This document shows, one piece after another, positions 36,860 to 47,515 of a DNA stretch of 64,000 nt (positions are counted from its first letter, which is position 1; every line of letters begins with the position of its first letter). The position numbers were made by a program, and so were the translations under genes. This DNA is from Isoperla grammatica (taxonomy: Eukaryota; Arthropoda; Insecta; Plecoptera; Perlodidae): the NCBI GenBank assembly GCA_945910005.1, contig OX246746.1:33877305-33941304 (forward strand), written 5' to 3'. The notes under the pieces are model-generated. The model saw only the letters and a program-made list of their open reading frames with translations, had not been told where the DNA came from and made no database searches.

Positions 36860-38115
36860 AAAGAATGATGCGAGTATTATTATTATTATAGAGTATTATA
36901 GTAGTGGGCGAGCGGCTAAGTGTGGCGAGTTGTGTTGTGGCCGAGGAGGGGGTGTGGGAGTGTGGGGGGGGGGGGGGTTTGGGGGGGAGCAGTACGACAA
37001 GCATTCAAGGATCCCTAGAATGCTGGATTGTCTGACCAGATCTACAATGTTTAGCAGCCATTCATACCCACAATTCGCCGGGATCGTCACAAAAATGTGT
37101 GGCTTCCACTGACAAACATATTACTCCTTACGATGAAATAGTAAATATTTTTTAAGATATTGCAACAAAATAAAAATTATTATGAGAGGTTTAACAAAGC
37201 TCTTGTCAATCGCCTCGGAATGCAGCTTCCTTGCACACTCAATCCGATCCTACCTACCTCAATCTCAACTATAGATAATCGAATTGTATGCTATTTGCTT
37301 GAAATGAAATGAAACCGTCTTGTATATTAAATCTTACCGATCGAATGTTAGAAACATAAGGAAGATTCTGAATAAACAATAATCTAATAAGTTTACATTC
37401 AACTTATGTTCCAGCCTTCATTCAGGGGTATGTTTGGGGCGCAGAACAGAGTAATTGGTAAACTACCAACGGGCGTGATTTAGAATCCTTTGTTCTCCTC
37501 CATCCTCTAACTCAGCGGTTCAAATATAATAATTATGCGTACACAAACAACAACAACACACAGAAGTGAGCTACCAGTGCCAGTATATGTATCAAGTCTT
37601 GTATTTTGGGGGGGGGGGGGGGGGACCCCATTTGAAAAACATAACTCGACAAATATCGCCGGAGTTTCAACAGTTAAAATATTGCTTGGACACTATAACT
37701 GTAGGTATGTACTATTATACTATAGCTAAAATGAAAAACACGAAGATGCAATAACCGTTTTAAATGTTACCAAAGCAAATGTGATGGTACAAGTCTTGTA
37801 ATAATAATGAATTACATTTTTGAATTCGCTGGTCGAAAGTTCTGTTCACAAATAGACAATGACTAACCAGCGATTAGCTATACCACACGAGCTAAGTACA
37901 ACTTCGCCTGAGTTGGCGCTTATCACTTGGTTGGTTTATAGGCACGTTTTAGCACCGCTGCAGAGTCAGTTGTAGGCGGTACTTCAGTTGGGGAAGGTTA
38001 TGTGGCCTTCAAATACTCTTTATTGTAGAATTTAACCACCTCTCTAGAGTTGGAATACTCTTTATCCTTGATCATATACAGATAAAATTTAAAAGATAAT
38101 AATTATGAAGACGAT
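36860..38115. other. Unassigned sequence with two long G-tracts
   Basis: The stretch contains a 14-G run at 36,964-36,977 followed by seven more G, and a 17-G run at 37,608-37,624. No convincing coding sequence was found. An attattatt run lies near 36,876. Frames beside the G-tracts are chance openings. Confidence 0.5.
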
Positions 38116-38412
38116 GATGATGATATTTGTGTTTTAAACCCCAAATGTTTGCAACTTTGGCTAACAGTCATCAAAACCATGAGTGGATGATGTATGAAGA
38201 TGATAAACCGCCACATGTCCTAATAAGATCCATTGCACATAGCGGGGGCGTTAACGTGGAGTCCAGCAAGGGAGGGCAGGGCCATGAGGGAGGTGCAAAC
38301 TTCAGTGGGTCAGTGGGGGTTGGGGGGGAGGGGGGGGGGGGCGGGTCTCCTTTCGTCGCCTCTTACGACTGGCAGAGTCACCCTGGCACTATTCTACCCC
38401 GGGGCCAGACGG
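38116..38412 (+). mobile_element. SINE/MITE-like dispersed repeat, full-length copy
   Basis: It starts at gatgatatttgtgttttaaa, carries tttggctaac, gatgagtgga-like and gatccattgca blocks, a long G-tract at about 38,322-38,343, then tctcctttcgtcgcc, tcttacgactggcagagtca and ccccggggccagacgg. The block order matches the copies at 33,097, 47,858 and 57,838. It encodes nothing recognisable. Confidence 0.8.
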
Positions 38413-38648
38413 AACATTATGAAGACAAATAGGTAATATTAATAATATGATTCGATTTATTTTATATTCTTAACTATCATGATTAAGAAGGGCGCTACCT
38501 GACAATCTCTACTGGACACAGGAATAAAAAAAAAAAAACAGGCACTTTTTTAAGACAATATTTAGAACGTTTACCTAGTTTGTAGTACTGACGAAACTAC
38601 ATTACATATGTTATAACGTATCGAGATACAACAAGACAAAATGTCAAT

Positions 38649-39026
38649 TTAGCTGGCCAGTAACTCATTCTTCATCGTTTTACCACATTGAACTATCTTG
38701 CGTTGATTGAAGAGTGTTTTTATTAGTTCTCGAGAACCACGTGTCAGAACCAAGTATTCTGTATAGAGTGGTTGATTGTTCAGCATGAAGATGGCGGTGG
38801 ACCAATGTCCCATAATGCACAGCAGCCCATGCGCATGGAAGGGAGTCTCATGAGTGTTTTGAATGTCAGTTGAGTCAACCACCGTTTCTGTTAAAACGAT
38901 AACATCACCTAAACTTTCAGTACATATTCGGTTCAATTTGCATAAAAAATACACACCGCCAGTAAAAGTGAGAGATAAGTTGTCCTTATTATAGTAGAGT
39001 ACTCCTGTCCAACGCCTAGGGCCCAC
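38649..39026 (-). CDS. Candidate TNF-like C-terminal exon
   Basis: The frame encodes about 121 residues from a possible acceptor (ccctag at about 39,015) to a TAA. The N-terminal part, WTGVLYYNKDNLSL then TGGVYFLCKLN, matches the TNF homology pattern in which G-V-x-Y-x4-L-x-(I/V)-x3-G-(L/V)-Y-F marks strands C and D. A later WSTAIFML followed by LYTEY could be the strand that in TNF ligands reads x-S-x-x-G-x-x-F-x-L..LYV. The usual final FFGxFxL strand is missing, so the ligand would be atypical or damaged. No ATG precedes it; the frame opens at GTG. It lies next to a repeat array and no other exon is visible nearby. The match is by eye and could be misread. Confidence 0.35.
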   Translation of the reverse strand: MGPRRWTGVLYYNKDNLSLTFTGGVYFLCKLNRICTESLGDVIVLTETVVDSTDIQNTHETPFHAHGLLCIMGHWSTAIFMLNNQPLYTEYLVLTRGSRELIKTLFNQRKIVQCGKTMKNELLAS

Positions 39027-39142
39027 AATGTATTATGGTGCCAAATCCTTGAGCGTGGGCTAGCCCACAAGGTCCAGGAAAAAGATAGTAAAATATACCT
39101 TGTCGGGTGGTAGAGAGACACACAGAGAGACTAGACACAGCC

Positions 39143-41345
39143 AAGCAAAAAGGCTTGCCCCGGCTATGAGTCCTTGGAAGTCGATAGACGATTTAAGCTT
39201 AGCCATCGAAGAAAGTTTAAGATGCTCATACACAAGCAAAGCAAAAAGGATTGTTGCCCCAGCTATGAGTCCTTGGAAGTCGATAGACGATTTAAACTTA
39301 GCCATCGAAGAAAGTTTAAGATGCTCATACACAAGCAAGGCAAAAAGGATTGTTGCCCCGGCTATATGAGTCCTTGGAAGTCGATAGACGATTAAAGCTT
39401 AGCCATCGAAGAAAGTTTAAGATGTTCATACACAAGCAAGGCAAAAAGGATTGTTGCCCCAGCGGTGAGTCCTTGGAAGTCGATAGACGATTTAAGCTTA
39501 GCCATCGAAGAAAGTTTAAGATGCTCATACACAAGCAAAGCAAAAAGGATTGTTGCCCCAGCTATGAGTCCTTGGAAGTCGATAGACGATTTAAGCTTAG
39601 CCATCGAAGAAAGTTTAAGATGCTCATACACAAGCAAGGCAAAAAGGATTGTTGCCCCAGCTATGAGTCCTTGGAAGTCGATAGACGATTTAAGCTTAGC
39701 CATCGAAGAAAGTTTAAGATGTTCATACACAAGCAAAGCAAAAAGGATTGTTGCCCCAGCTATGAGTCCTTGGAAGTCGATAGACGATTTAAACTTAGCC
39801 ATCGAAGAAAGTTTAAGATGCTCATACACAAGCAAAGCAAAAAGGATTGTTGCCCCAGCTATGAGTCCTTGGAAGTCGATAGACGATTTAAGCTTAGCCA
39901 TCGAAGAAAGTTTAAGATGCTCATACACAAGCAAAGCAAAAAGGATTGTTGCCCCAGCTATGAGTCTTTGGAAGTCGATAGACGATTTAAACTTAGCCAT
40001 CGAAGAAAGTTTAAGATGCTCATACACAAGCAAGGCAAAAAGGATTGTTGCCCCGGCTATATGAGTCCTTGGAAGTCGATAGACGATTAAAGCTTAGCCA
40101 TCGAAGAAAGTTTAAGATGTTCATACACAAGCAAGGCAAAAAGGATTGTTGCCCCAGCTATGAGTCCTTGGAAGTCGATAGACGATTTAAGCTTAGCCAT
40201 CGAAGAAAGTTTAAGATGCTCATACACAAGCAAAGCAAAAAGGATTGTTGCCCCAGCTATGAGTCCTTGGAAGTCGATAGACGATTTAAGCTTAGCCATC
40301 GAAGAAAGTTAAAGATGCTCATACACAAGCAAGGCAAAAAGGATTGTTGCCCCAGCTATGAGTCCTTGGAAGTCGATAGACGATTTAAGCTTAGCCATCG
40401 AAGAAAGTTTAAGATGTTCATACACAAGCAAAGCAAAAAGGATTGTTGCCCCAGCTATGAGTCCTTGGAAGTCGATAGACGATTTAAACTTAGCCATCGA
40501 AGAAAGTTTAAGATGCTCATACACAAGCAAAGCAAAAAGGATTGTTGCCCCAGCTATGAGTCCTTGGAAGTCGATAGACGATTTAAGCTTAGCCATCGAA
40601 GAAAGTTTAAGATGCTCATACACAAGCAAGGCAAAAAGGATTTTTGCCCCAGCTATGAGTCTTTGGAAGTCGATAGACGATTTAAGCTTAGCCATCGAAG
40701 AAAGTTTAAGATGCTCATACACAAGCAAGGCAAAAAGGATTGTTGCCCCAGCTATGAGTCCTTGGAAGTCGATAGACGATTTAAGCTTAGCCATCGAAGA
40801 AAGTTTAAGATGCTCATACACAAGCAAGGCAAAAAGGATTGTTGCCCCAGCTATGAGTCCTTGGAAGTCGATAGACGATTTAAGCTTAGCCATCGAAGAA
40901 AGTTTAAGATGCTCATAAACAGGCAAGGCAAAAAGGATTGTTGCCCCAGCTATGAGTCCTTGGAAGTCGATAGACGATTTAAGCTTAGCCATCGAAGAAA
41001 GTTTAAGATGCTCATACACAAGCAAGGCAAAAAGGATTGTTGCCCCAGCTATGAGTCTTTGGAAGTCGATAGACGATTTAAGCTTAGCCATCGAAGAAAG
41101 TTTAAGATGCTCATACACAAGCAAGGCAAAAAGGATTGTTGCCCCAGCTATGAGTCCTTGGAAGTCGATAGACGATTTAAGCTTAGCCATCGAAGAAAGT
41201 TTAAGATGCTCATACACAAGCAAGGCAAAAAGGATTGTTGCCCCAGCTATGAGTCCTTGGAAGTCGATAGACGATTTAAGCTTAGCCATCGAAGAAAGTT
41301 TAAGATGCTCATAAACAGGCAAGGCAAAAAGGATCGTTGCCCCGG
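39143..41345 (+). repeat. 99-bp tandem array, about 22 copies with higher-order blocks
   Basis: The 99-bp unit (gctatgagtccttggaagtc onward) repeats about 22 times. The period is divisible by three, and two plus frames and one minus frame stay open for hundreds of codons, for example KSIDDLSLAIEESLRC on the plus strand; none has any recognised homology. A variant with a 2-bp insertion (gctatatgagtcc) and a 1-bp deletion (gattaaagc) occurs at about 39,362 and 40,056, 694 bp (seven units) apart. A second variant (ctcataaacaggc) occurs near 40,913 and 41,309, four units apart. Confidence 0.96.
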
Positions 41346-41924
41346 CTTATGAGTCTAAGATAAGACGAAGGACGATTCAAACTCGGCCATCGAGGACTTT
41401 TATGTTGGTGGTCGTCATAGTGACGCGCATGAATGGGGCTGTTGCCGATTTAAGCGAACATTCCAAGTTTGCGTTCATTGAGAGTTGTTGGTCGAACTAG
41501 CTACACACGACTACCCAATGACGGCGTTCAGATAAGAATACTCAAGTTTAATGATTTAAACGCATTTAAACATAGATTACTAAGGTTTAAGACAAAGTTG
41601 AACCATAGGAATGACACCCAAATACGTTCTCACATTTACTAATGAATAATGATTGAGTATTAGTGATTAAGGCAGAAGTGAGTGAAACGAACACCGAACG
41701 TCTTTAATCAGATAAAGTTATTAATTATTGTTAATAACCAATCAGCGCAAAAGTATTGTAGTGGATGAAATTGCATCCTGTGGGAGGTGACCGGGTTTAG
41801 GTCATTGGCAGTCTCCGGGGGGCCGTGACCTGAGATGTTTTGTTTTTGGCCTTTTGTTGGTTTTTCGGACTGTTGTGGATGGTCGGTGAAGAAATGAAAA
41901 TGGACGTGTTTTTAAAATAATAAA
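41346..41924. other. Degenerate last 99-bp unit, then unassigned sequence
   Basis: To about 41,400 a decayed copy of the 99-bp unit is readable (gatt-aaact-ggccatcgagga). Beyond it I see only AT-rich unassigned sequence. Confidence 0.5.
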
Positions 41925-42194
41925 TCAAGTTTCCTCTTCAGCCTCTTGCAAAATTGCAGAGATCTGCGGGTTATTTACGAAAGCAGTAACCCAAAAGTTG
42001 GGTATCCTTTTAATTATGTAATTTCGCTTTTCAAAGTAGGGTTTTCTCAGTTGGTTATACTTTTGTTCAACCTTCAGAATTTCCTCACTTGCCTTCTCGT
42101 TCAGGGCATCGATCTCGTTCTGGCAGGAGTCGATTTCTTCGAGCGCATTGTTTGTTTCGGCATCGTAGTCTTCACTCTCGCCTGCTCTAGACAA
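41925..42194 (-). pseudogene. SET: SET/TAF-I (NAP family) fragment, truncated
   Basis: The frame matches the N-terminal dimerisation helix and start of the earmuff domain of the histone chaperone [38 protein letters not shown] and [19 protein letters not shown] follow the known SET order without gaps. SET binds core histones and inhibits PP2A in animals. The complete protein is about 270-290 residues; only about 89 codons remain. A stop (TGA) follows ILQEAEEET, where SET continues into the conserved earmuff domain. Upstream, homology starts just after a tgtctag that could be a splice acceptor, or at a 5' truncation, with an in-frame TAA four codons before. The helix and the NPQ/SAIL junction are joined without an intron. 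I favour a truncated retro-copy, with a degraded terminal exon as the alternative. Confidence 0.85.
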
Positions 42195-42468
42195 TCCTCT
42201 TTAATCTTTCGTAGAAAACAGGAGAACAAAGCGGAAGCTTGCAGTCAATAAATGTCGCAAACCATAGCACCACAGTCACGACTCTTGTTACATTCATGTC
42301 TGACAATTTACAAAATAAGCAGCATTAGGAACAAATCATATTCTGACGACTGATGCTATGTAGTGAATACCAAGTATCATTGGTACCAAAAATATGGTGT
42401 TAGTTTCAAAACTGAAATTATCATAAACTCTAATTAATCGCAAGTATACTTTTTAATTAAAACATTAG

Positions 42469-42476
42469 TCTGAGGT
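42469..42476 (+). repeat. 8-bp target site duplication, left (tctgaggt)
   Basis: The octamer tctgaggt lies directly left of the hAT element and is repeated at 43,240-43,247. Copies B (near 50,690) and C (near 58,598) carry the octamer once in the otherwise identical context cattagtctgaggtacg. Confidence 0.95.
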
Positions 42477-43239
42477 CAGTGGCGTAGCTAGAAATCCACG
42501 GGCCCCCGGGCTACAGTGAGCTGGCGGGCCCCTGTCATTGACGCCTACAATCTGCATATTATTTACTTTTAGGCAATTATTATAAAATTTAAGTATTATT
42601 GACACCGAGTCTTGGTACTCACCATTCGCCATTGGATTCGACAACATTGTCACTAGCACTACCGGTCTCACACGACGCAGTGTTACTTTTGAGTAAAAAA
42701 TTAGTTATTTTAGGAATTTTCCGTTGTTTTTCTAGTTCCTCGGTTTTCTTCTTACGCTTTTTAATACCGCTTAAATGTTTATGTGAGGACATTATTAAAA
42801 TAGAAAATCAGAGCTTTTGCGACGACCGTGACTATGGGTTGGGGGGTGGTGACTGCAGAGTCAGAGACTGTGCAGAGTTGTGAACAAAAGGTTTTCCAAG
42901 AAATGAGGCACATTCTATCAACAGCGGATTATAATTGACAGGATGTAGCCATCAATGAATGACTGTTGGCCGCCAGGGCGACGGCTAGGGCCCCGTGGGG
43001 TAGGGGCAAGGTAAAGGTAACTCGCATACAGATTTTCATGATTTTTATACAACTTATACTTCAACAATTGTTTTAAACAATTACTTGTTTTGTATTTTTT
43101 TACTCAGTATCCAGGACCCGGTTCCGGACCGTCCTGATACTAAGGTCTTTTAAACTCAAGCTTGTCTCAAAACCGGGCCCCTCTAGACCCCGGGCCCCCG
43201 GGCTTCGCCCGGGCTGCCCCCCCTATTCCTACGCCACTG
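42477..43239 (-). mobile_element. hAT-type non-autonomous transposon, 763 bp
   Basis: The ends are inverted repeats: cagtggcgtag at the left and ctacgccactg at the right, an 11-bp match typical of hAT elements. An 8-bp duplication (tctgaggt) borders it and the empty site is preserved in the two sister copies. The terminal 100 bp at the right are unusually GC-rich (gggcccccgggcttcgcccg). Internally it keeps the first coding exon of a transposase on the minus strand (42,619-42,792) but no catalytic part, so it depends on a partner element. Confidence 0.95.
42619..42792 (-). CDS. hAT transposase N-terminal exon (pre-zf-TTF)
   Basis: The minus-strand ATG at 42,792 opens 57 codons reading MSSHKHLSGIKKRKKK and then KIPKITNFLLKS. 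This is the usual start of zf-TTF/ZMYM1-like hAT transposases: a SG-x-x-KRK basic patch and a short P-x-I-x-x-F(F/L) motif before the TTF zinc finger. Homology ends at SNGEW and TGA. The last bases read aatggtgagtacc, with a strong splice donor (gtgagt) one base before the stop, so in the parent element this was probably exon 1. The zinc finger, the DDE residues and the hAT dimerisation domain are all missing. Confidence 0.75.
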   Translation of the reverse strand: MSSHKHLSGIKKRKKKTEELEKQRKIPKITNFLLKSNTASCETGSASDNVVESNGEW

Positions 43240-43247
43240 TCTGAGGT

Positions 43248-44790
43248 ACGTTTTTTTGATTTGTAATAGTCGAAACGACATTCAGAAATTAAAACTTCAA
43301 TTGTCGTCTTTAGATCTCGTTTAATCTCATATTAAATAGCCCTAGGAAAAGTCGTGGGCGACTACATTTCTACCGAACCAGCCTCGACTTTGGCCTGTGA
43401 GTTTTTTTGTTTCCTACAAAAACGTATATTTAACATTTTTATATTGGCCACGCCGTAAGAAGCAAAGAGAGCCTTTTAATTCTCAGAAGAGACGGTCGCT
43501 CCACGCAGTCTATTTCAACGGGATTCGCCGCGATATTTCTCAATACCTGCTTGTTATTGTTCACTGCATTGACTGAACCAACAGTGATTGGATTGCGACC
43601 TCACCACGCCTGCCAACAGACGAGCTGATAGTACCACTTCAGTACCTGACGCATGAGAACAAGAAGCAACTAGATTTAGGTTGGTATTTGTCACATTGTG
43701 TCACTTCACTATTACGAAATCCGTGACGGCCACACCTTGCAAGTTAATTCCACCGGACTTTAGTAACAGTTGAAAGTTTTTATTGACATTTTAACAAATA
43801 CATGTTACAGCATGGAGACTAGCCCCCAAAGAGCCTACGCTCGCTATAAGGGGCTTTTACATTATAGTTATTTGTCTATGATGGACGGAAATATGACCTA
43901 ATGGACTTTCATATCCATACTGGTAATGACTTTCATCCCTGAGCAACGAGACACAATAAAGCAGATACAAATAATTGCCTCTATTTATAGAAATGTCTTC
44001 TTCTTGCCAAGTATGCGACGAACTGGCATTGAAATATTCTTGTTGGTTCTACTTGCTGCGTAGTTGAATTTGTACGGAATAAAACCGTTAGAGCCGAGCG
44101 CTGAGACTGAGCCGGCAACAATACTGCAGCTCCGAGCCACCCGACACCTCACAGCTGCGGTTAGGCAGCCACAACGCTCGGTCGTGTACGCAACACTTTG
44201 GTGGGCGACAATCGAGGCCACGTAGCCACATTTCTACCTTCATACTCCAGAGTCTAGCAGGTCGTGGAGGGGGGAGCAGCTAACGAGATGTTGATATTTC
44301 AATTTCAGCTCTCCCATTGTAAGAACCCATAAAGTTTATCATTTGCTCGTGTTTTGTATGTGTCCTGTCCTCAGACAACTGTGTGATCTAAATACCCCTA
44401 TATAATAAAATAGAGGAATGAGGCGCAGAATCAAGGAGGTCAACACAACTCCAATCAACAAACTAAACACAAGAATTGTAATAATACGTGGATAGAAAAG
44501 GGATAGTTTAAAAAAATATATATTTATATTTACTTTTTTGTAATAGTTAGTGACTCCTCAAAGTTACACGACTACACTTCACTGTTCATAACAATCAAGG
44601 TAGGGATGCATTAGTTGGCAGCTGAGTAATCTGGGCAACATTTCAACAAGAAAAATAATGAAATTATAGCAACATGAATTGTTACTTCATTTTGACTATA
44701 AGCACAAATATAATAAAGATGAAATATTCAAAACAGTTAGAAAATGTGCAGATTTTAGGCCACACATTATTCTTTGTTTTTGTCCCATTT
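43248..44790. repeat. Conserved leader of the macro-unit (copy A)
   Basis: About 1.5 kb is shared with copies B and C with only a few changes, much more uniform than the minisatellite after it. It contains a TATA-like tatataataaaatag near 44,400 and many poly-T and poly-A runs. One 88-bp segment near 44,100-44,170 is single here, largely deleted in B (near 51,590) and present six times in C. No long coding frame is supported on either strand. Confidence 0.7.
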
Positions 44791-44792
44791 GA

Positions 44793-47395
44793 TTGGTCAT
44801 TGCATTCAGATTTGTGTGTATTATTGCAACCAGACCACGTATTAGTTGGGAATATCCTATCCTGACAAGACACAATATAATACTATTTTCTTGGCAACGA
44901 TTTGGCCCCCCAACAACACAACCTCTTCAACTAACACCACCGTTACAACCACCAGCCCACCAACCTCCGTCAAACGGGCACACTACCCAGCCCACAACAC
45001 AACCCCTTCAACTATCACCACCGGTACAACCACCGGTACAACCACCGGTACAACCACCGGTACTACCACCGGTACAACCACCAGCCCACCAACCTCCGTC
45101 AAACGGGCACACTACCCAGCCCACAACACAACCCCTTCAACTAACACCCCCGGTACAACCACCGGTACAATCACCAGCCTACCAACCCCCGTCAAACGGG
45201 CACACTACCCAGCCCACAACACAACCCCTTCAACTATCACCACCGGTACAACCACCGGTACAACCACCAGCCCACCAACCTCCGTCAAACGGGCACACTA
45301 CCCAGCCCACAACACAACCCCTTCAACTAACACCACCGGTACAACCACCGGTACAACCACCAGCCCACCAACCTCCGTCAAACGGGCACACTACCCAGCC
45401 CACAACACAACCCCTTCAACTAACACTACCGGTACAACCACCGGTACAACCACCGGTACAACCACCGGTACAACCACCAGCCCACCAACCTCCGTCAAAT
45501 GGGCACACTACCCAGCCCACAACACAACCCCTTCAACTAACACCACCGGTACAACCACCGGTACAACCACCGGTACAACCACCAGCCCACCAACCTCCGT
45601 CAAACGGGCACACTACCCAGCCCACAACACAACCTCTTCAACTAACACCACCAGTACAACCACCGGTACAACCACCGGTACAACCACCAGCCTACCAACT
45701 TTCGTCAAACGGGCACACTACCCAGCCCACAACACAACCCCTTCAACTATCACCACCGGTACAACCACCGGTACAACCACGTGTACAACCACCGGTACTA
45801 CCACCGGTACAACCACCAGCCCACCAACCTCCGTCAAACGGGCACACTACCCAGCCCACAACACAACCCCTTCAACTAACACCACCGGTACAACCACCGG
45901 TACAACCCCCAGCCTACCAACCTCCGTCAAACGGGCACACTACCCAGCCCACAACACAACCCCTTCAACTATCACCACCGGTACAACCACCGGTACAACC
46001 ACCGGTACAACCACCAGCCCACCAACCTCCGTCAAACGGGCACACTACCCAGCCCACAACACAACCCCTTCAACTAACACCACCGGTACAACCACCGGTA
46101 CAACCACCGGTACAACCACCAGCCCACCAACCTCCGTCAAACGGGCACACTACCCAGCCCACAACACAACCCCTTCAACTAACACCACCGGTACAACCAC
46201 CGGTACAGCCACCGGTACAACCACCGGTACAATCACCAGCCCACCAACCTCCGTCAAACGGGCACACTATCCAGCCCACAACACAACCCCTTCCATTAAC
46301 ACCACCGGTACAACCACCGGTACAGCCACCGGTACAGCCACCGGTACAACCACCAGCCCACCAACCTCCGTCAAACGGGCACACTACCCTGCCCACAACA
46401 CAACCCCTTCAACTAACACCACCATTACAACCACCGGTACAACCACCGGTACAACCACCAGCCCACCAACCTCCGTCAAACGGGCACACTACCCAGCCCA
46501 CAACACAACCCCTTCAACTATCACCACCGGTACAACCACCGGTACAACCACCGGTACAACTACCGGTACTACCACCGGTACAACCACCAGCCCACCAACC
46601 TCTGTCCAACGGGCACACTACCCAGCCCACAACACAACCCCTTCAACTAACACCACCGGAACAACCACCGGTACAACCACCAGCCTACCAACCTCCGTCA
46701 AACGGGCACACTACCCAGCCCACAACACAACCCCTTCAACTATCACCACCGGTACAACCACTGGTACAACCACCGGTACAACCACCAGCCCACCAACGCC
46801 CGTCAAACGGGCACACTACCCAGCCCACAAAACAACCCCTTCAACTATCACCACCGGTACAACCACCGGTACTACCACCGGTGAGACCACCGGTACTACC
46901 ACCGGTACAACCACCAGCCCACCAACTTCCGTCAAACCGGCACACTACCCAGCCCACAACACAACCTCTTCAACTATCACCACCGGTACAACCACCGGTA
47001 CAACCACTGGTACAACCACCAGCCCACCAACCTCCGTCAAACGGGCACACTACCCAGCCCACAACACAACCCCTTCAACTTACACCACCGGTACAACCAC
47101 CGGTACAACCACCGCTACAACTACCTGTACAACCACCAGCCCACCAACCTCCGTCAAACGGGCACACTACCCAGCCCACAACACAACCTCTTCAACTAAC
47201 ACCACCAGTACAACCACCGGTACAACCACCGGTACAACCACCAGCCCACCAACGTCCGTCAAACGGGCACACTACCCAGCCCACAACACAACCCTTTCAA
47301 CTAACACCACCGGTACTACCACCGGTACAACCACCAGTCCCGCCAACACCTACCGGTACCGCAGGGAGGTCAAGTTCTACATGATCTCCGCCTAG
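44793..47395 (+). CDS. Candidate mucin-like Thr/Pro-rich terminal exon (two overlapping open frames)
   Basis: About 22 units of a composite repeat make up this region: a fixed block of about 70 bp followed by one to five copies of the 12-bp word ggtacaaccacc. Both parts are multiples of three, so frames survive copy-number change. Frame 1 (44,846-47,395, 849 codons) reads SPPTSVKRAHYPAHNTTPST plus TTGTTTG iterations, like O-glycosylated mucins, with NTT N-glycosylation sites in every unit. Frame 2 (44,793-47,384, 863 codons) is a Pro/Gln-rich alternative (QPPVQPPAHQPPSNGHTT). Neither has an ATG; each opens just after a stop, so a spliced upstream exon would be needed, and cattcag near 44,806-44,812 is a possible acceptor. 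Frame 1 ends in ATCTCCGCCTAG, inside the hairpin. Copies B and C are frameshifted. A non-coding VNTR is the leading alternative. Confidence 0.4.
44900..47340 (+). repeat. Nested minisatellite, copy A
   Basis: The fixed block (accagcccaccaacctccgt, through gcacactacccagcccacaa, to caactaacaccacc) alternates with a variable run of the 12-bp ggtacaaccacc word. Position changes between units include R/P in KRA, P/L in SPP, N/I in STN and P/S in TTP when read in the Thr-rich frame. Most of these change a residue, which is not the pattern of purifying selection. Confidence 0.93.
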
Positions 47396-47446
47396 CGGAG
47401 GCTCGTTGAACTCCAAGTTTCGACGAGCCTCCGCTAGGCGGAGATC
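47383..47446 (+). other. 24-bp perfect inverted repeat (hairpin), copy A
   Basis: Left arm 47,383-47,406 (gatctccgcctagcgg onward) and right arm 47,423-47,446 are exact reverse complements with a 16-base centre. A further T-G and three pairs inside the centre could lengthen the RNA stem to 28 bp with an 8-base loop. The arm is itself nearly palindromic (ctccgc cta gcggag). The stop codon of the Thr-rich frame is in the left arm. The structure is unchanged in copies B and C. Confidence 0.95.
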
Positions 47447-47509
47447 CAGTAGACCTTGGGGAGAGGTACTGTGGTTCCTCAACAATTGTGGTGGAAACAA
47501 GTGACAAAA

Positions 47510-47515
47510 AATAAA
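47510..47515 (+). terminator. Candidate poly(A) signal, copy A
   Basis: AATAAA lies 64 bp after the hairpin and is followed by an A-rich stretch. The same motif is at 57,490 (B) and 63,828 (C). It would be the 3' end of any transcript of the Thr-rich frame; no transcript evidence is available. Confidence 0.4.

Noticed and set aside
39392..41322. Long minus-strand and plus-strand frames in the 99-bp array as genes
   Set aside because: Several frames on both strands are open at once, as expected when a short stop-free unit is repeated; there is no start or homology unique to one frame.
46175..46396. Minus-strand Gly/Cys-rich frames (GCTGGCTGG) as small secreted proteins
   Set aside because: They are the reverse reading of the Thr/Pro minisatellite and recur wherever it occurs.
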